Of a stretch of DNA of 37,970 bases, positions 26,927 to 36,165 are shown piece after piece (the first letter of the stretch is position 1; each line of letters opens with the position of its first letter). The stretch is from positions 1 to 37,970 of the forward strand of contig CAACVY010000025.1 of NCBI GenBank assembly GCA_900661335.1, read 5' to 3'. Made by a program: the position numbers and the translations under genes. This stretch comes from an uncultured bacterium. GTDB lineage: Bacteria > Verrucomicrobiota > Kiritimatiellia > PWTM01. The notes below the pieces were generated by a model. It had not been told where the DNA came from, searched no databases, and worked only from the letters and a program-made list of their open reading frames with translations.

Positions 26927-27163
26927 ATGGCCAAGGGTTTGACTCAGCGGGAGTTGTACAACAAGAACCGGGCCCGGCCCAAGAAGTCGCCGGCTGAGCG
27001 GCGGAAACGCGAACGTGTACAGCGACGCCGTTTGGTCGCGCTCGGGGTGCCGGAACAGATCGTCCAGCAGCTGGATCCGGTGACGGTGCGGCGGCTGTTG
27101 CGCCATCCGAAAAAGATTCAGCAGCGACTTCGCGCGCAGGTGTCGGCCACGGCGGCGGGCTGA
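26927..27163 (+). CDS. Small basic protein of unknown function
   Basis: 78 residues, strongly basic (many Arg and Lys: 'RARPKKSPAERRKRERVQRRR'), with no membrane segment. The basic N-terminal half is followed by a short helical part ('LGVPEQIVQQLDPVTVRRLL'). A ribosome binding site (ccggag) lies upstream of the ATG. Size, charge and a consistent frame argue for a real gene; nucleic-acid or ribosome binding is possible from the composition but is not shown. Convergent with the DUF2062 gene. Confidence 0.65.
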   Translation: MAKGLTQRELYNKNRARPKKSPAERRKRERVQRRRLVALGVPEQIVQQLDPVTVRRLLRHPKKIQQRLRAQVSATAAG

Positions 27164-27204
27164 GCGTTCCACGGGCGTTCGATTTCAGGACAGGTTCGAC
27201 CAAG

Positions 27205-27732
27205 TCATTTTGAGCGAAGCCGGGCGGCCCGGCGCTCACGGATGCGTTGCGCGGCTGCGAGTGTGAGCGGGTAGGCGATCAGGGCGGCTAGAGTACTGAC
27301 GATCAAGCTGCCGACCCACATGGCCAGCCAAAGGTCCCATCCCAGGTGCGCGAGCTCTTTCCAGTGTTCGAGATAGGCGAAGAAGCCTCGCTGACTCGCG
27401 AGATTGTGAAGCTGCTGCCACCGGGCGTGGATACTGGCCTCGCGGATGCCGGGGGTGAGCCGCGCGCCGAGCGCGCATTCGAAGCCATAGATGGGACCGG
27501 CGGTGAGCGCATTGGTGATCAAAAGCGGCGGAAGAGCGGCGAGACGGTTGGCTCGGAAAAGTCCAGCCAAGGCCAAAGTCAGCAGCACCTGAACGCCGAG
27601 CGTGGGCGTGAAGGCAATCCAAACTCCGAGCGCAACACCACGTGCAATGCTCGGCGGGCTGTCGCGCTGAAGCAGAATCAGCCTTAGCCGTTCTTTCCAT
27701 GTTCGTCGCGGTTTCTTGGACCTGTTCGCCAC
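27205..27732 (-). CDS. DUF2062 membrane protein
   Basis: About 175 residues from a GTG at 27732; the frame is open further upstream to a TTG at 27807, so the start is uncertain. A TATATT box about ten bases before the GTG supports the shorter form. The DUF2062 domain spans most of the protein: 'DSPPSIARGVALGVWIAFTPTLGVQVLL', 'RANRLAALPPLLITNALTAGPIYGF' and a C-terminal membrane segment ('WLAMWVGSLIVSTLAALIAYPL'). The family is a small inner-membrane protein of unknown biochemical role, sometimes fused to glycosyltransferases. No such fusion here. Confidence 0.85.
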   Translation of the reverse strand: MANRSKKPRRTWKERLRLILLQRDSPPSIARGVALGVWIAFTPTLGVQVLLTLALAGLFRANRLAALPPLLITNALTAGPIYGFECALGARLTPGIREASIHARWQQLHNLASQRGFFAYLEHWKELAHLGWDLWLAMWVGSLIVSTLAALIAYPLTLAAAQRIRERRAARLRSK

Positions 27733-28157
27733 GGGCGAACAATATACCTTACCCAGTCCACTGACGTCACCTCGCTCCTGAATCTTGGAATCCAGTAACG
27801 CAGTCAAGTGAGCGAAGACTGCTACGTGCCGTGCTCCGAGGCGCGATTAGCGGAATGGTGCGTTGGCCATGGGGAAATGCGTACCGGCGGTTCAGGCACC
27901 GCCGGCGGGGAAAAGAGAGGGTGAGATCGGCGGGATACGGAGCGTTGGGAGGTCTTCAGAGAGGCCGTACAGCGCGCTTGGAGGGCGATCCAGGCTCGAA
28001 CTCGGATCCCATCACAATTGACTTGAAGACCATCAATGCGCGGCGGGGTGTGGGTGCGGTATGGGAGAATCGGGCCGAGCTACCTACGGACTGAGTCGGT
28101 CCAGTGGATGCCGTCGAAGCTTCGTTTTCGGTCCGGTTTGCTATAGTGTCGTTGGGT
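27733..28157. other. Divergent intergenic region with an 8-bp hairpin
   Basis: No gene seen. A perfect inverted repeat CCGGCGGT-(6)-ACCGCCGG lies at 27884-27905. TATAGT at 28142-28147 is a good -10 box for the rhomboid gene and would leave a leader of only a few bases. Confidence 0.5.
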
Positions 28158-28970
28158 ATGTCGTTAGCGGATCGAGTTTGGTATCGAGACTGGCGGCGTT
28201 CGACCCCAGCGCTCCCGTGGCTGTTAGGAGCGTCGCTGGGTGCGTTTGTGCTGCAGAAGCTCATCCTTTGGGCGGGCGGTCACCGTTGGTTGGTCGAGTG
28301 GTTGGCGTTGTCGGCCTCGGGAATCCGGCATGGCCGGTTTTGGCAGCTTCTGACCTATCAGTTTTTGCACGGGGACCTGGGCCACCTGTTTTTCAACATG
28401 CTCGGCTTGTACCTCATCGGCCGGGAGCTTGAGGAGGCGATCGGCCGTCGGCATTTTACGCTCTTGTACTTTTTGAGCGGTGTGTTGGGTGGTCTGGGAT
28501 TCATATGGTTGGAGCCACACGCGCCGTGCGTGGGGGCTTCGGGAGCGGTATTTGGAGTGTTGGCCGCGTTCGCGCTCCTGTTCCCGAAACGGGAAATGGT
28601 GTTGCTGGTTTTTCCATTCGTGCCGCTGCCGGCGTGGTTGCTGGTGTCGGCGTACGTACTTCTGGAGTGGCTGTACTTGGTGGGTAACCTCGGGGGTGGC
28701 ATTGCGCACTCGGCCCACCTCGGCGGCGCGATCGCCGGCGCAGTCTATGTCCGAGTTGTCTTCGGTTCGATGGAGTTCGGAAGCGTGCGCCGGTGGATGG
28801 GGCGGGTGAGCCGGTCTTGGAAAACACGAGGCGGCGAGGAGACGGTGGACCGCGAGGAAATTGACCGCATTTTGGACAAGATCGCCCGGCAAGGTTTGCA
28901 GTCATTGACCCCCGGCGAACGGCGCCGATTGGAGGAAGCTAGCCGCCGAGTACGAGGATGGGAACGATGA
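28158..28970 (+). CDS. Rhomboid family intramembrane serine protease
   Basis: 270 residues from the ATG at 28158; a GTG at 28104 is possible but would start upstream of the TATAGT box. Six membrane segments are visible. Rhomboid motifs: 'RFWQLLTYQFLHGDLGHLFFN' (H loop and first catalytic region), GASGAVFG with nucleophile Ser128, and AHSAHLGG with catalytic His187. The cytosolic C-terminal tail ends in a conserved helical motif ('VDREEIDRILDKIARQGLQ', then SLTPGERRRLEEAS) found in many rhomboids of this size. It cleaves membrane-embedded substrates; the substrate is unknown. Its TGA overlaps the era start, so both are probably one operon. Confidence 0.93.
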   Translation: MSLADRVWYRDWRRSTPALPWLLGASLGAFVLQKLILWAGGHRWLVEWLALSASGIRHGRFWQLLTYQFLHGDLGHLFFNMLGLYLIGRELEEAIGRRHFTLLYFLSGVLGGLGFIWLEPHAPCVGASGAVFGVLAAFALLFPKREMVLLVFPFVPLPAWLLVSAYVLLEWLYLVGNLGGGIAHSAHLGGAIAGAVYVRVVFGSMEFGSVRRWMGRVSRSWKTRGGEETVDREEIDRILDKIARQGLQSLTPGERRRLEEASRRVRGWER

Positions 28971-30010
28971 CGAACGAAGCCCACGATCACCCCGATGCGT
29001 CGGACCCTCGGCGTGAGCATTCCAGCTCGCCGCAGGCCGAACCTGCTCCCCCTTCAGCGCACCCAGGGGCGCCGGTGGCGGAGGGCCAACCCGCGGAGGT
29101 TTTGGGGCAACGTTCTGGAATTGTGGCGGTCGTCGGTCGCGCCAACGTCGGAAAATCGTCGCTCGTGAACGCCTTGGTAGGTGAGAAGATCAGCATTGTC
29201 AGTCCTGTCGCGCAGACCACTTGGCATCGAATCCGAGGGATTCGGAACGACCCGCGGGGTCAGCTAGTGCTGGTGGACACGCCTGGGGTCCTCAAGGCGG
29301 AGTCTGAACTGGGGCGATGGATCAACCGTTCCGCGCGACGTTCCGTAGAAGGTGCCGACGCCGTGATGCTGGTGCTCGACGTTGCCCAGCCGCCTCGCGA
29401 GGAGGACGTCGGCTGGATGGAACGTTTATCTCGGCTCTCGGCCGACCGCCCGCTGATCTTCGCGCTCAATAAATGCGATCTCGGGCGGACCCACGAGGCC
29501 GACCATCGGCAGGCGTGGGACGCGGCGATTCGCGATCGGCCTTCGCCGCCCACCCCGGAGTGGATTGCCTGTTCGGCGACCACGGGTGTGGGGTTGGACG
29601 TGCTGCTCGATGCGCTGTATGCGCGGTTACCAATGGGACCGCAGTTGTTCCCCCAAGATGTGCTCACCGATTTTCCGCAGAAGTTGTTCATCGCCGACGT
29701 GGTGCGCGAAAAATTATGTTTGCGCTTGAAGCAAGAACTGCCGCACCGCGTCGCCGTCGAGGTGGTCAAGGTGAACGACGCAGTGGATGGCGGCATGGAC
29801 GTGGACGCCAACATTTGGGTCGAGCGCAGCAGCCAGAAGGCCATCGTGATTGGAGAAAAAGGGCGAATGCTGCGCGCGATTCGCCGGGCGGCGGAGGCTG
29901 AACTGACCCAGATCTACGAGCGGCCGGTCCGGCTGCACCTGTACGTCGTCGTCAAAGAGAAATGGACGCGCAACTACTGGCAGCTCAAAGCGCTCGGCCT
30001 TGACTTGTAA
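28967..30010 (+). CDS. era: GTPase Era
   Basis: 347 residues from the ATG at 28967, which overlaps the rhomboid stop (ATGA); a GAGGATGGG ribosome binding site lies just upstream. Era binds the 3' end of 16S rRNA and helps small-subunit maturation. GTPase motifs: G1 GRANVGKS (57-64), G2 region AQTTWHR, G3 DTPG, G4 NKCD, G5 SATT. The KH domain follows with 'VIGEKGRMLRAIRRAAE' and the family end motif KEKWTRN. The N-terminus has an unusual Pro/Ala/His-rich extension of about 45 residues before the G domain ('HDHPDASDPRREHSSSPQ'), absent from most Era proteins; it looks disordered. The convergent neighbour is the Lcl-domain gene. Confidence 0.96.
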   Translation: MTNEAHDHPDASDPRREHSSSPQAEPAPPSAHPGAPVAEGQPAEVLGQRSGIVAVVGRANVGKSSLVNALVGEKISIVSPVAQTTWHRIRGIRNDPRGQLVLVDTPGVLKAESELGRWINRSARRSVEGADAVMLVLDVAQPPREEDVGWMERLSRLSADRPLIFALNKCDLGRTHEADHRQAWDAAIRDRPSPPTPEWIACSATTGVGLDVLLDALYARLPMGPQLFPQDVLTDFPQKLFIADVVREKLCLRLKQELPHRVAVEVVKVNDAVDGGMDVDANIWVERSSQKAIVIGEKGRMLRAIRRAAEAELTQIYERPVRLHLYVVVKEKWTRNYWQLKALGLDL

Positions 30011-30175
30011 GGATGCCCGCCGTCACCTCAGGCCGTACGTGCTCGGCGAATGTTTGAAGCCCGGGCCCCCGAGGCGGTCCGGTGGCCGACGCGTGAACGG
30101 GGTGGATGGAACTCAGAGTGGTGGGCATAGCCACGCGAAGGCTTTGTGGAGGATTGCGGATGCGACCGACGGCCG

Positions 30176-31597
30176 TCAACGGGCATGCGTGTCGCTGTGG
30201 GTCTGAGCGGACGTGGCGACGTTGGAGGTCTGGACCACCGTACGCACCATTCGCACAAAGTTACGGATGCGCACGGCATCGCCCTGGGGCCCGCGGCCGT
30301 ATGGGTACGCGGAAGGGTCACCCACTTTCGGATCGCTGCGTTGACAACCGGCGCCATGAACATCCGTGAACCGGGATGACACGCCCGGCCGGTCACGGAG
30401 CGGAGGACCCTCAGATCGCGCCCGCCCGCTAAGCCAACCAGCGCCCCGTCCAAAGGCAATGTAAACCGCGCTTCCTGCGCCATGTGTCGAGATATGCGTG
30501 GTGGATGTCCAGTAATACGGCCAATCGAGTTGCCCGGCCTCGTTGGTGATGGCGGTGCAACGAAATACGGGCGCGATTGCAGGGGAACCCGTGCGGTCCG
30601 GCGCACGCGTATAATCCACGATGCTTTGGAGTTCCTTGGCTGTGGGCAATCGCCAATCGCGATGGCCCAGGTGGCCGCGCCGGTTCTGTTCTTGTACCCA
30701 GGCCAGGGCCGTGGGCCAATCCATGCCCACCCCGCTGTCATCTCGTGTCCACATCCGGCCGGTGGCGCGATCCGTGATCGTGCCGTCGCCGTTGTCCACA
30801 AACTCGTTGCGACCATAGGCCGGGTTGCCGCGGACTGCGAGTACATAGTGGCGTGCCCACCGGCCAGGATAAGCCTTGATTCGACCATCGGCGAAATTGA
30901 CCCCGAACACTTTTTGGTCGGCGGTCGGGGCCACATAGGGCGTGGAAGACCAGTACTGGGCATCAATGATCCGCTCACCTTGGTCCACTGCGCCGTAGCG
31001 AAAGACGAAGAACCGCGTGTCTATGAACGGCCGGAGCCGGCTGGGATCCTGGTCTTCCACCCGCGGGTCTACGCCGCTGAACAAAATTAGCGAATAGAGT
31101 TCTTGAATGGAGGGTAGACGCCAATCGTTGTGCCCGCACCAGCGGGTTCGATTGAGGCGCTCGACCCACTGGAACGCTTCGGACCACGAGAGTTTGTCAC
31201 TCGGCTCAACTCGGCCATCGCCGTCGGTGTCGGCGGAGCGGGTCCATTCGAGCCCGGTGAGTCGGTCGCGGACCACTCGGCCGTCACAGACCAGTTCGTA
31301 CGAGGGCTCATCCTGTCGGGACTGTGCATCCTGTCCATAGTAGGGTTCGCCCGGTTTTGGTGGTGGGATCGCGCTGCGGTGATCAAAGCACTCGGTTTGC
31401 CCGGTCCCTACGATCGCGTACGGCCGCGGCGGTGAAGTTGCATCCCCCGCGACCCAAGTCGCGGAGAAAAGAAGGAGTGCGCCTCCGAGCCATGGGAGTG
31501 GGTCAATAGGCCGTTGAGAGGCTGGTCTTGAAGATGACGCGCGCAACGGTGCTGCAGTGGGACCTCGCGCATGGGTCAGTTTTCCGCGATCTATCAT
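30176..31597 (-). CDS. Exported protein with two Lcl (DUF1566) domains
   Basis: 473 residues from the ATG at 31597, chosen for its ribosome binding site (GGAGACGAGG); the frame is open 19 codons further. N-terminal signal: basic, then a hydrophobic run 'LPWLGGALLLFSATWVAGD' (about residues 34-52). Two Lcl/DUF1566 domains: the first about residues 105-250 ('VRDRLTGLEWTRSA' to 'HNDWRLPSIQELYSLI'), the second about residues 260-390 ('ITDRATGRMWTRDDSG' to 'HRDWRLPTAKELQSIV'). In the first domain DTDGDGRVEPSD has the spacing of an EF-hand calcium loop. Lcl is a collagen-like adhesin C-terminal fold; a surface role is likely. It lies 72 bases downstream of the GH43 remnant on the same strand, which may be an old operon. 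Confidence 0.9.
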   Translation of the reverse strand: MIDRGKLTHARGPTAAPLRASSSRPASQRPIDPLPWLGGALLLFSATWVAGDATSPPRPYAIVGTGQTECFDHRSAIPPPKPGEPYYGQDAQSRQDEPSYELVCDGRVVRDRLTGLEWTRSADTDGDGRVEPSDKLSWSEAFQWVERLNRTRWCGHNDWRLPSIQELYSLILFSGVDPRVEDQDPSRLRPFIDTRFFVFRYGAVDQGERIIDAQYWSSTPYVAPTADQKVFGVNFADGRIKAYPGRWARHYVLAVRGNPAYGRNEFVDNGDGTITDRATGRMWTRDDSGVGMDWPTALAWVQEQNRRGHLGHRDWRLPTAKELQSIVDYTRAPDRTGSPAIAPVFRCTAITNEAGQLDWPYYWTSTTHISTHGAGSAVYIAFGRGAGWLSGRARSEGPPLRDRPGVSSRFTDVHGAGCQRSDPKVGDPSAYPYGRGPQGDAVRIRNFVRMVRTVVQTSNVATSAQTHSDTHAR

Positions 31598-31669
31598 GAC
31601 CTCGTCTCCATTCAGCTGTGGCCCATAGTCGCGCATGGAACCTTGAGACACCATGAAGACCGCAAAGAA

Positions 31670-32760
31670 TCAAAGGCGTGGCGGCCGAAGGCGGGGTAGA
31701 TCGGCCTCATCCGGTCCGGGCGTTCCGTAGGCGGGGTCCTTAGCACAGACCCAGACGTCTCCGTCCGGTGTGCCTACGACTTCCAGAGGAACCGAGGTCG
31801 TGACGGGCGGATTGGTGGTGCTGGCTTGATCATGCAAGTCTTGGGCCTCAATGCCATCCGCAGGCCGAGGGGGTTTGTTAGCGTTGTAAGATGCAGTACA
31901 CCACCGGCGGCTTTCGCGGTCTTGAAACGGCCTACCGTGTCCCAAGAACCGGCCAACGAAACGGCGCTCGGTATACGGCCCTGCGATGTTCGTGGTGGTG
32001 CATGCGTAGAGGTTGTAGCTTCCGTGCCGCAGGGTGGCCGTGGACCACCCCGCGCCGAACGGCACACAGCGGCCAAGGATTTTTCGAATCGTGCAGCCTT
32101 CGTGCCCGATGACTGCGGGTTCGCCGGATGGGTGAATGGTGATCGGATCCGAGCGGAACCGTGACCAGTCCGCCCCGATGGGCGCGATTTTGGTCGTTCC
32201 CCAAATCCACCACTACGTGCCGTCGTCGTGGCGGAACCGGGAGGGATCGTGCCGGCGCCCGATTGCCTCGCCCATAGGGTGGTTCGTTGGACCTCGGCGG
32301 TCGCGGGAGCTGCTGAGAGCAAGATTGGCGCCAGGCACCAGTGCCGGGGAAGTGTGAACAATGGTCCAGCGGTAGCCGACCTAGTGCAGTCCGGGTGCCC
32401 AAAGGCGCCATTCGTCCGTCGGTGTGCGCAAGAACTCTGCGCGATGTTGGACGTACCACATACCGTCGGTGAGTGTGAGCGGCTGAGCTATGTATTCCCA
32501 GCGTACGAGGTCCCTGCTCCGCTACACACGCATGTGCCAGCCCACGGTCGAATTCGGGTCGAGCCAACGATTGAACGGCGCGGGAAGTTCCCGTGGGTCT
32601 CCGGGTGGCCGTCGTGCCCGTGAGGTAGTAAGGGTCATCCGCCCCAGCACGATGAACGGATCGCGCATCCGTGCATCATAAATGCGGATCGCTCGATCGT
32701 GGGCACGGAGCGCGGCCTCGGGCTCGTCGGGGGCCGGCAATGGCGGGAAGCGTTAGCTCC
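31670..32760 (-). pseudogene. Ruined GH43-type glycoside hydrolase
   Basis: A single minus-strand frame from about 32740 to 31670 reads as a five-bladed family-43-like glycosidase ('DPNSTVGWHMRV', RSRDLVRWEYIAQPL, 'HDPSRFRHDDGT', WWIWGTTKIAPIGADW, 'FGAGWSTATLRHGSYNLY', 'RFVGRFLGHGRPFQD', 'YGTPGPDEADL'). It is broken by three TAG codons in the same frame (32522-32524, 32381-32383, 32213-32215), each at or next to a place where relatives have Trp. Near 32,600 the frame is also lost for about 20 codons: YYLTGTT appears in a neighbouring frame, so two compensating indels are present. The gene cannot be translated as it stands. Active-site residues cannot be assigned reliably. Followed directly by the Lcl gene and preceded by the sulfatase remnant. 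Confidence 0.85.
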
Positions 32761-34296
32761 ATGCGCTCGGCGGAGAATGGGCCCGCTGTCCTTCACGAAC
32801 GCCACCCGGACGCACCGGATCAGGATTGGCGACCAAACGGCGGGACAACTGCGCCAACACGTCCGTGGCCTTGTCGGCCAAGTTCAGAGTTTCCTGCGCA
32901 CCGTTCTTCGGGTCATCGAGGTCCCATTGCGGCGGCGCCGAGGTGTTCGCCAGCTGGCGCCACTCGACGAGTCAGTAGCGCTCCGTTCGGATGGCCCGAC
33001 CGAGCCATTTAGGTGCGTGGGTACATGTGGGCGCGGACTCGCGCGATGGGATCGCGTAGAACCGGCACCGAACTCATCTCGCCTACGGGGGGGCGGCTCC
33101 CGGGGAGAGGAAAGGCCTGCCAACTCACACAAGATGGGGAACAAATTTACGGTGCTCGCAAGTTGACGGGTCCGGCTACCCAGCGGCGTGACGCCAGCCA
33201 CAACGATGATCAACGGTACCCGCATGGCCGACTTGCAGTTCGCATGTTTGGTCCAATGCCGTGATCACCAAGGTGAAATCCGTTGTCGCCCCACAGAACT
33301 ACGACCGTACTTGCCAGTGCATCCGAGCGTTCCAGCGCGTCGAGGACTTTTTCCGATTTGCGCGTCCACATCGCTGACCGCCGCGTAGTAGCCGTGAATT
33401 AAGCGGCGGGTCAGTTGCAAATCGAGCTTGCCGTCCAGGGGGATGGGTTCGTCGGCGGCGAGCTCGCCGCCCTTTTTGCCGGGCACGCGCGGAGCGCTGG
33501 GCGGCAATTGCGACGTGGTTGGCATCGGCAACTGGCTTGGGTCGTAGAGCTCCCAGTAGCGTTTGGAAACCGCGAAGGGATGGTAGGGGCGAACGAACCC
33601 AGCCAAGAGCAGGGTGGGGCGGCGTTTTTGTTGCCGCATTTAAGCGATGTGGAGTCGGCGATGACTTCTTTCTCCTGCGATGCGACCATCCGCGTTTGCG
33701 TTGTCGGGGACATCCTCGCACTCCAATGCAAGGCCACGAGGGAGCGAGACATTTCGGTTCAGCATCACATTGCTGAATAGGGTTTTCCGCGGCACATCAT
33801 GAATCCGGCCGGTGGTTTCCACGCGACGTACTCGATGACTTTATCTACATGACGCGAGCAGCTGAACGAGGCCGGATCCGCCGAGTTGCCGTGGCCGGGG
33901 TGGAACACTTTACCGACTGACTCGGCCCCGGTACCCACCGTATCGCGCGAATTGCTGAGGAGTGTCACAGCGTCGGGTATGCGTGCCCGACGATCGTCGC
34001 CTAACTCGTACAGGCCCGTTGTAGTCGAGTGAGCCCCAATCTCAAGTGATACCGAGATGGCGAACAAACAGTTTGATTGCAATAGGCCAGCTCGAAGAAG
34101 ATCCCGGGCGATGCCAACTGGTCCATGTGCGGCGTGTGGGCGACCGGACCGCCGTGCAACCCAGGGCTGGCCTTAAGTCGTCTACGATGATCACCAAAGT
34201 GTTGAGCGAGAGATGCGGACATTCGGCGGGGCTACTATTCGACAGCAGACTCGCGCCAAAAATGATCATCCGTTCCACTGGTTCGTCCACGTGCAC
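32760..34296 (-). pseudogene. Ruined iduronate-2-sulfatase-type sulfatase
   Basis: Pieces of one sulfatase read across several minus-strand frames, in order: signal-like start and 'NTLVIIVDDLRPALGC' (34296 to about 34140); AYCNQTVCSPSRY, the active-site CxPSR motif (about 34060); TTTGLYELGDD and 'AESVGKVFHPGH' (about 34020-33890); EYVAWKPPAG; 'PTLLLAGFVRPYHPFAVSKRYWELYDPSQLPMP' (about 33615-33520, shown here only as its family marker); 'LIHGYYAAVSDVDAQIGK'; VPLIIVVAGVTPLGSRTRQ; LGEHLGAA; and a final 'LNLADKATDVLAQLSRRL' (about 32880-32820). Relatives in Verrucomicrobia have the same order without breaks. Several frameshifts separate the pieces. The catalytic Cys codon itself is still present. 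Confidence 0.85.
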
Positions 34297-35010
34297 ATGT
34301 CAAACTTCCTTGGTTTTGTGCCCTCACGCTTTTCAAATTGCGTACCACAGACATAGGCCATTTCCAGTCAGGCGCCCGCTCAATCTGCTGGCCAAGGTGG
34401 ACATTTCTTAAGCGGTGAAGGTCAGCATTTGACTCAGCTGAGTTTAGTCTCGGCCCGTAGACAATGCTACCGGGGGTGCATGCCTACTGCTGGCGATGGA
34501 AGGTTAAGTCTGCTGAGCGGAAGAGAGTCGTGACAGCGAATCTTTGGGCAACCGCAGGGCACGAACCCTGGACCGCGCATTCTATCTATATATGCACATG
34601 CATGGTTCCCAAGTGGGGCCCCCAAGGTGCCAGGGCGCGAATTCACTAGGAAGAGTCGAACAGCATCGATGAATCAGGCTAGTGACCAACGAAGCCGACT
34701 CGTGGCATGTGCGCAAAGCAGATTGCATTCCCGCTGAGTGCGACCAGGGATGAATAGCAACGAGCTCAACACCTGACCCGCAACGCTTCACAAATTCCTG
34801 GCTGTGCATGGTTACGCACGTCTCGCGAGTTGTCCTAAGGGATTAGCGCCCATAGGTCTATGACGTTAACGGTTCTGGGCAACGCAATTCATGCGCGGGA
34901 TCGCTCTGGGCTGGTGGAGCTTCCCACTGTGAACCCATGCGAAATCGTTTGGCCCGTACCAGTGGAATTGGTATTAGTTACGCGGTGGGGGCTTCCAACC
35001 AGGAGCGTGC
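34297..35010. other. Gene-free stretch, less GC-rich than the rest
   Basis: About 710 bases without a coding frame that I trust. Base composition is visibly closer to even than the flanking genes. There is a GGGGCCCC dyad near 34617. The tsaD ribosome binding site is at the right end. No RNA gene was recognised. Confidence 0.5.
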
Positions 35011-36099
35011 TTGCGTGAAACAGGTAGCTTGACCAATCTAAAAGGCACCGTGCGTATCTTGGGAATTGAAACATCGTGCGATGAAACCGCGGTTGCGCTG
35101 GTGGAGGCGCCCGACCGCATCCTGGCCAACCTAGTGGACAGCCAGATCGCTCACCACGCGCCCTTTGGGGGTGTCGTGCCGGAAGTGGCGGCTCGGTTGC
35201 ACGTCGAGCGAGTGCCCGATCTGTTGGCGACAGCTCTTCGGACCGCGGGGGTGGACTGGGCCGATCTCGACACGATTGCGGTCACCGCCGGTCCCGGATT
35301 GGCGACCTCGCTTTTGGTTGGCGCGAGCGCGGCCAAAGCACTTGCGATTCGCCTGAACCGTCCCCTGTGGGCCGTACACCATCTCGAGGGGCATGTGCGC
35401 TCGGTATTCTTTGGAACTGGTCGGCACTGGCTTGAGAGCGGCTCTGCTGGGCTGGTACTGGTGGTGTCCGGCGGACACACCATTCTGGTGCAAGTTGGGC
35501 CAGAAGGTCGCCGCCTCGTGGGCATGACGCTTGACGATGCAGCGGGTGAGGCGTTGGACAAGGGAGCCCGGTTGCTTGGCCTGGAGTATCCTGGAGGCCC
35601 TGCACTGGAGCGAGAAGCCGAGCAAGGGGATCCTTGGGCTGTGAAGTTCCCTTCTGGCCAGGTGTCGGATCGCTTCAACCATTGGCCGGAGACGGTTCGA
35701 CCTGAACTATGTTTCAGCTTCAGCGGACTGAAAACCGCACTGCTGTACTACTTGCGAGATCATCCCGACGCGAACCGCGCGGATGTGGCGGCGTCGTACC
35801 TACACGCCGTGGTCGAGGCGATCGCCGCACGGATCGAACGAGGGATCGAGCTGCTTCGGCCCGCCTACATCGGCTGTGGGGGCGGAGTGGCCAGAAACCG
35901 GAGGTTGCGCGAGCGGTTGGGGCGTGTGGCGTCGTCCTATGGCTTGCCGTTGTTGCTCGCTGCGCCAGAGCTTTGCACGGATAACGCGGCGATGATCGTC
36001 GCCGCGGCAGCTGACGGGTGGGCCGAGCAATTTCGACTTCCAGAACGCATGCCGATTCGCCCCTCCTGGGCGTTCGGCACTCCCCTGGACGGGGGATGA
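35011..36099 (+). CDS. tsaD: tRNA N6-threonylcarbamoyladenosine synthase subunit TsaD
   Basis: 362 residues from a TTG at 35011 with AGGAG five bases upstream; an alternative GTG at 35050 would start right at the conserved 'VRILGIETSCDET' and has a weaker ribosome binding site. TsaD transfers threonylcarbamoyl to A37 of ANN-decoding tRNAs, with TsaB, TsaC and TsaE (not in the window). Family motifs: GIETSCDET, metal ligands His124 and His128 (HHLEGH), VSGGHT, 'FSFSGLKTALLYYL', GCGGGVARN and CTDNAAM with Asp324. Length is normal. It sits 66 bases before proB on the same strand, a common but non-functional linkage. Confidence 0.95.
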   Translation: MRETGSLTNLKGTVRILGIETSCDETAVALVEAPDRILANLVDSQIAHHAPFGGVVPEVAARLHVERVPDLLATALRTAGVDWADLDTIAVTAGPGLATSLLVGASAAKALAIRLNRPLWAVHHLEGHVRSVFFGTGRHWLESGSAGLVLVVSGGHTILVQVGPEGRRLVGMTLDDAAGEALDKGARLLGLEYPGGPALEREAEQGDPWAVKFPSGQVSDRFNHWPETVRPELCFSFSGLKTALLYYLRDHPDANRADVAASYLHAVVEAIAARIERGIELLRPAYIGCGGGVARNRRLRERLGRVASSYGLPLLLAAPELCTDNAAMIVAAAADGWAEQFRLPERMPIRPSWAFGTPLDGG

Positions 36100-36165
36100 T
36101 CTCTGCGAAGCCGGCCGTGGGGACTGGTTCGGTTCACCCAGGGGAGTGTGGTATTCTTGAGGCTC

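Noticed and set aside
27960-28020. tRNA-like stretch with a T-arm-like sequence (ctcgaactcgg)
   Set aside because: No acceptor stem or anticodon arm can be folded around it.
31670-32760. Stop-codon readthrough (UAG recoding) in the GH43-like gene
   Set aside because: Two compensating indels near 32,600 and heavy damage in the adjacent sulfatase show decay; no suppressor tRNA or pyrrolysine gene is in the window.
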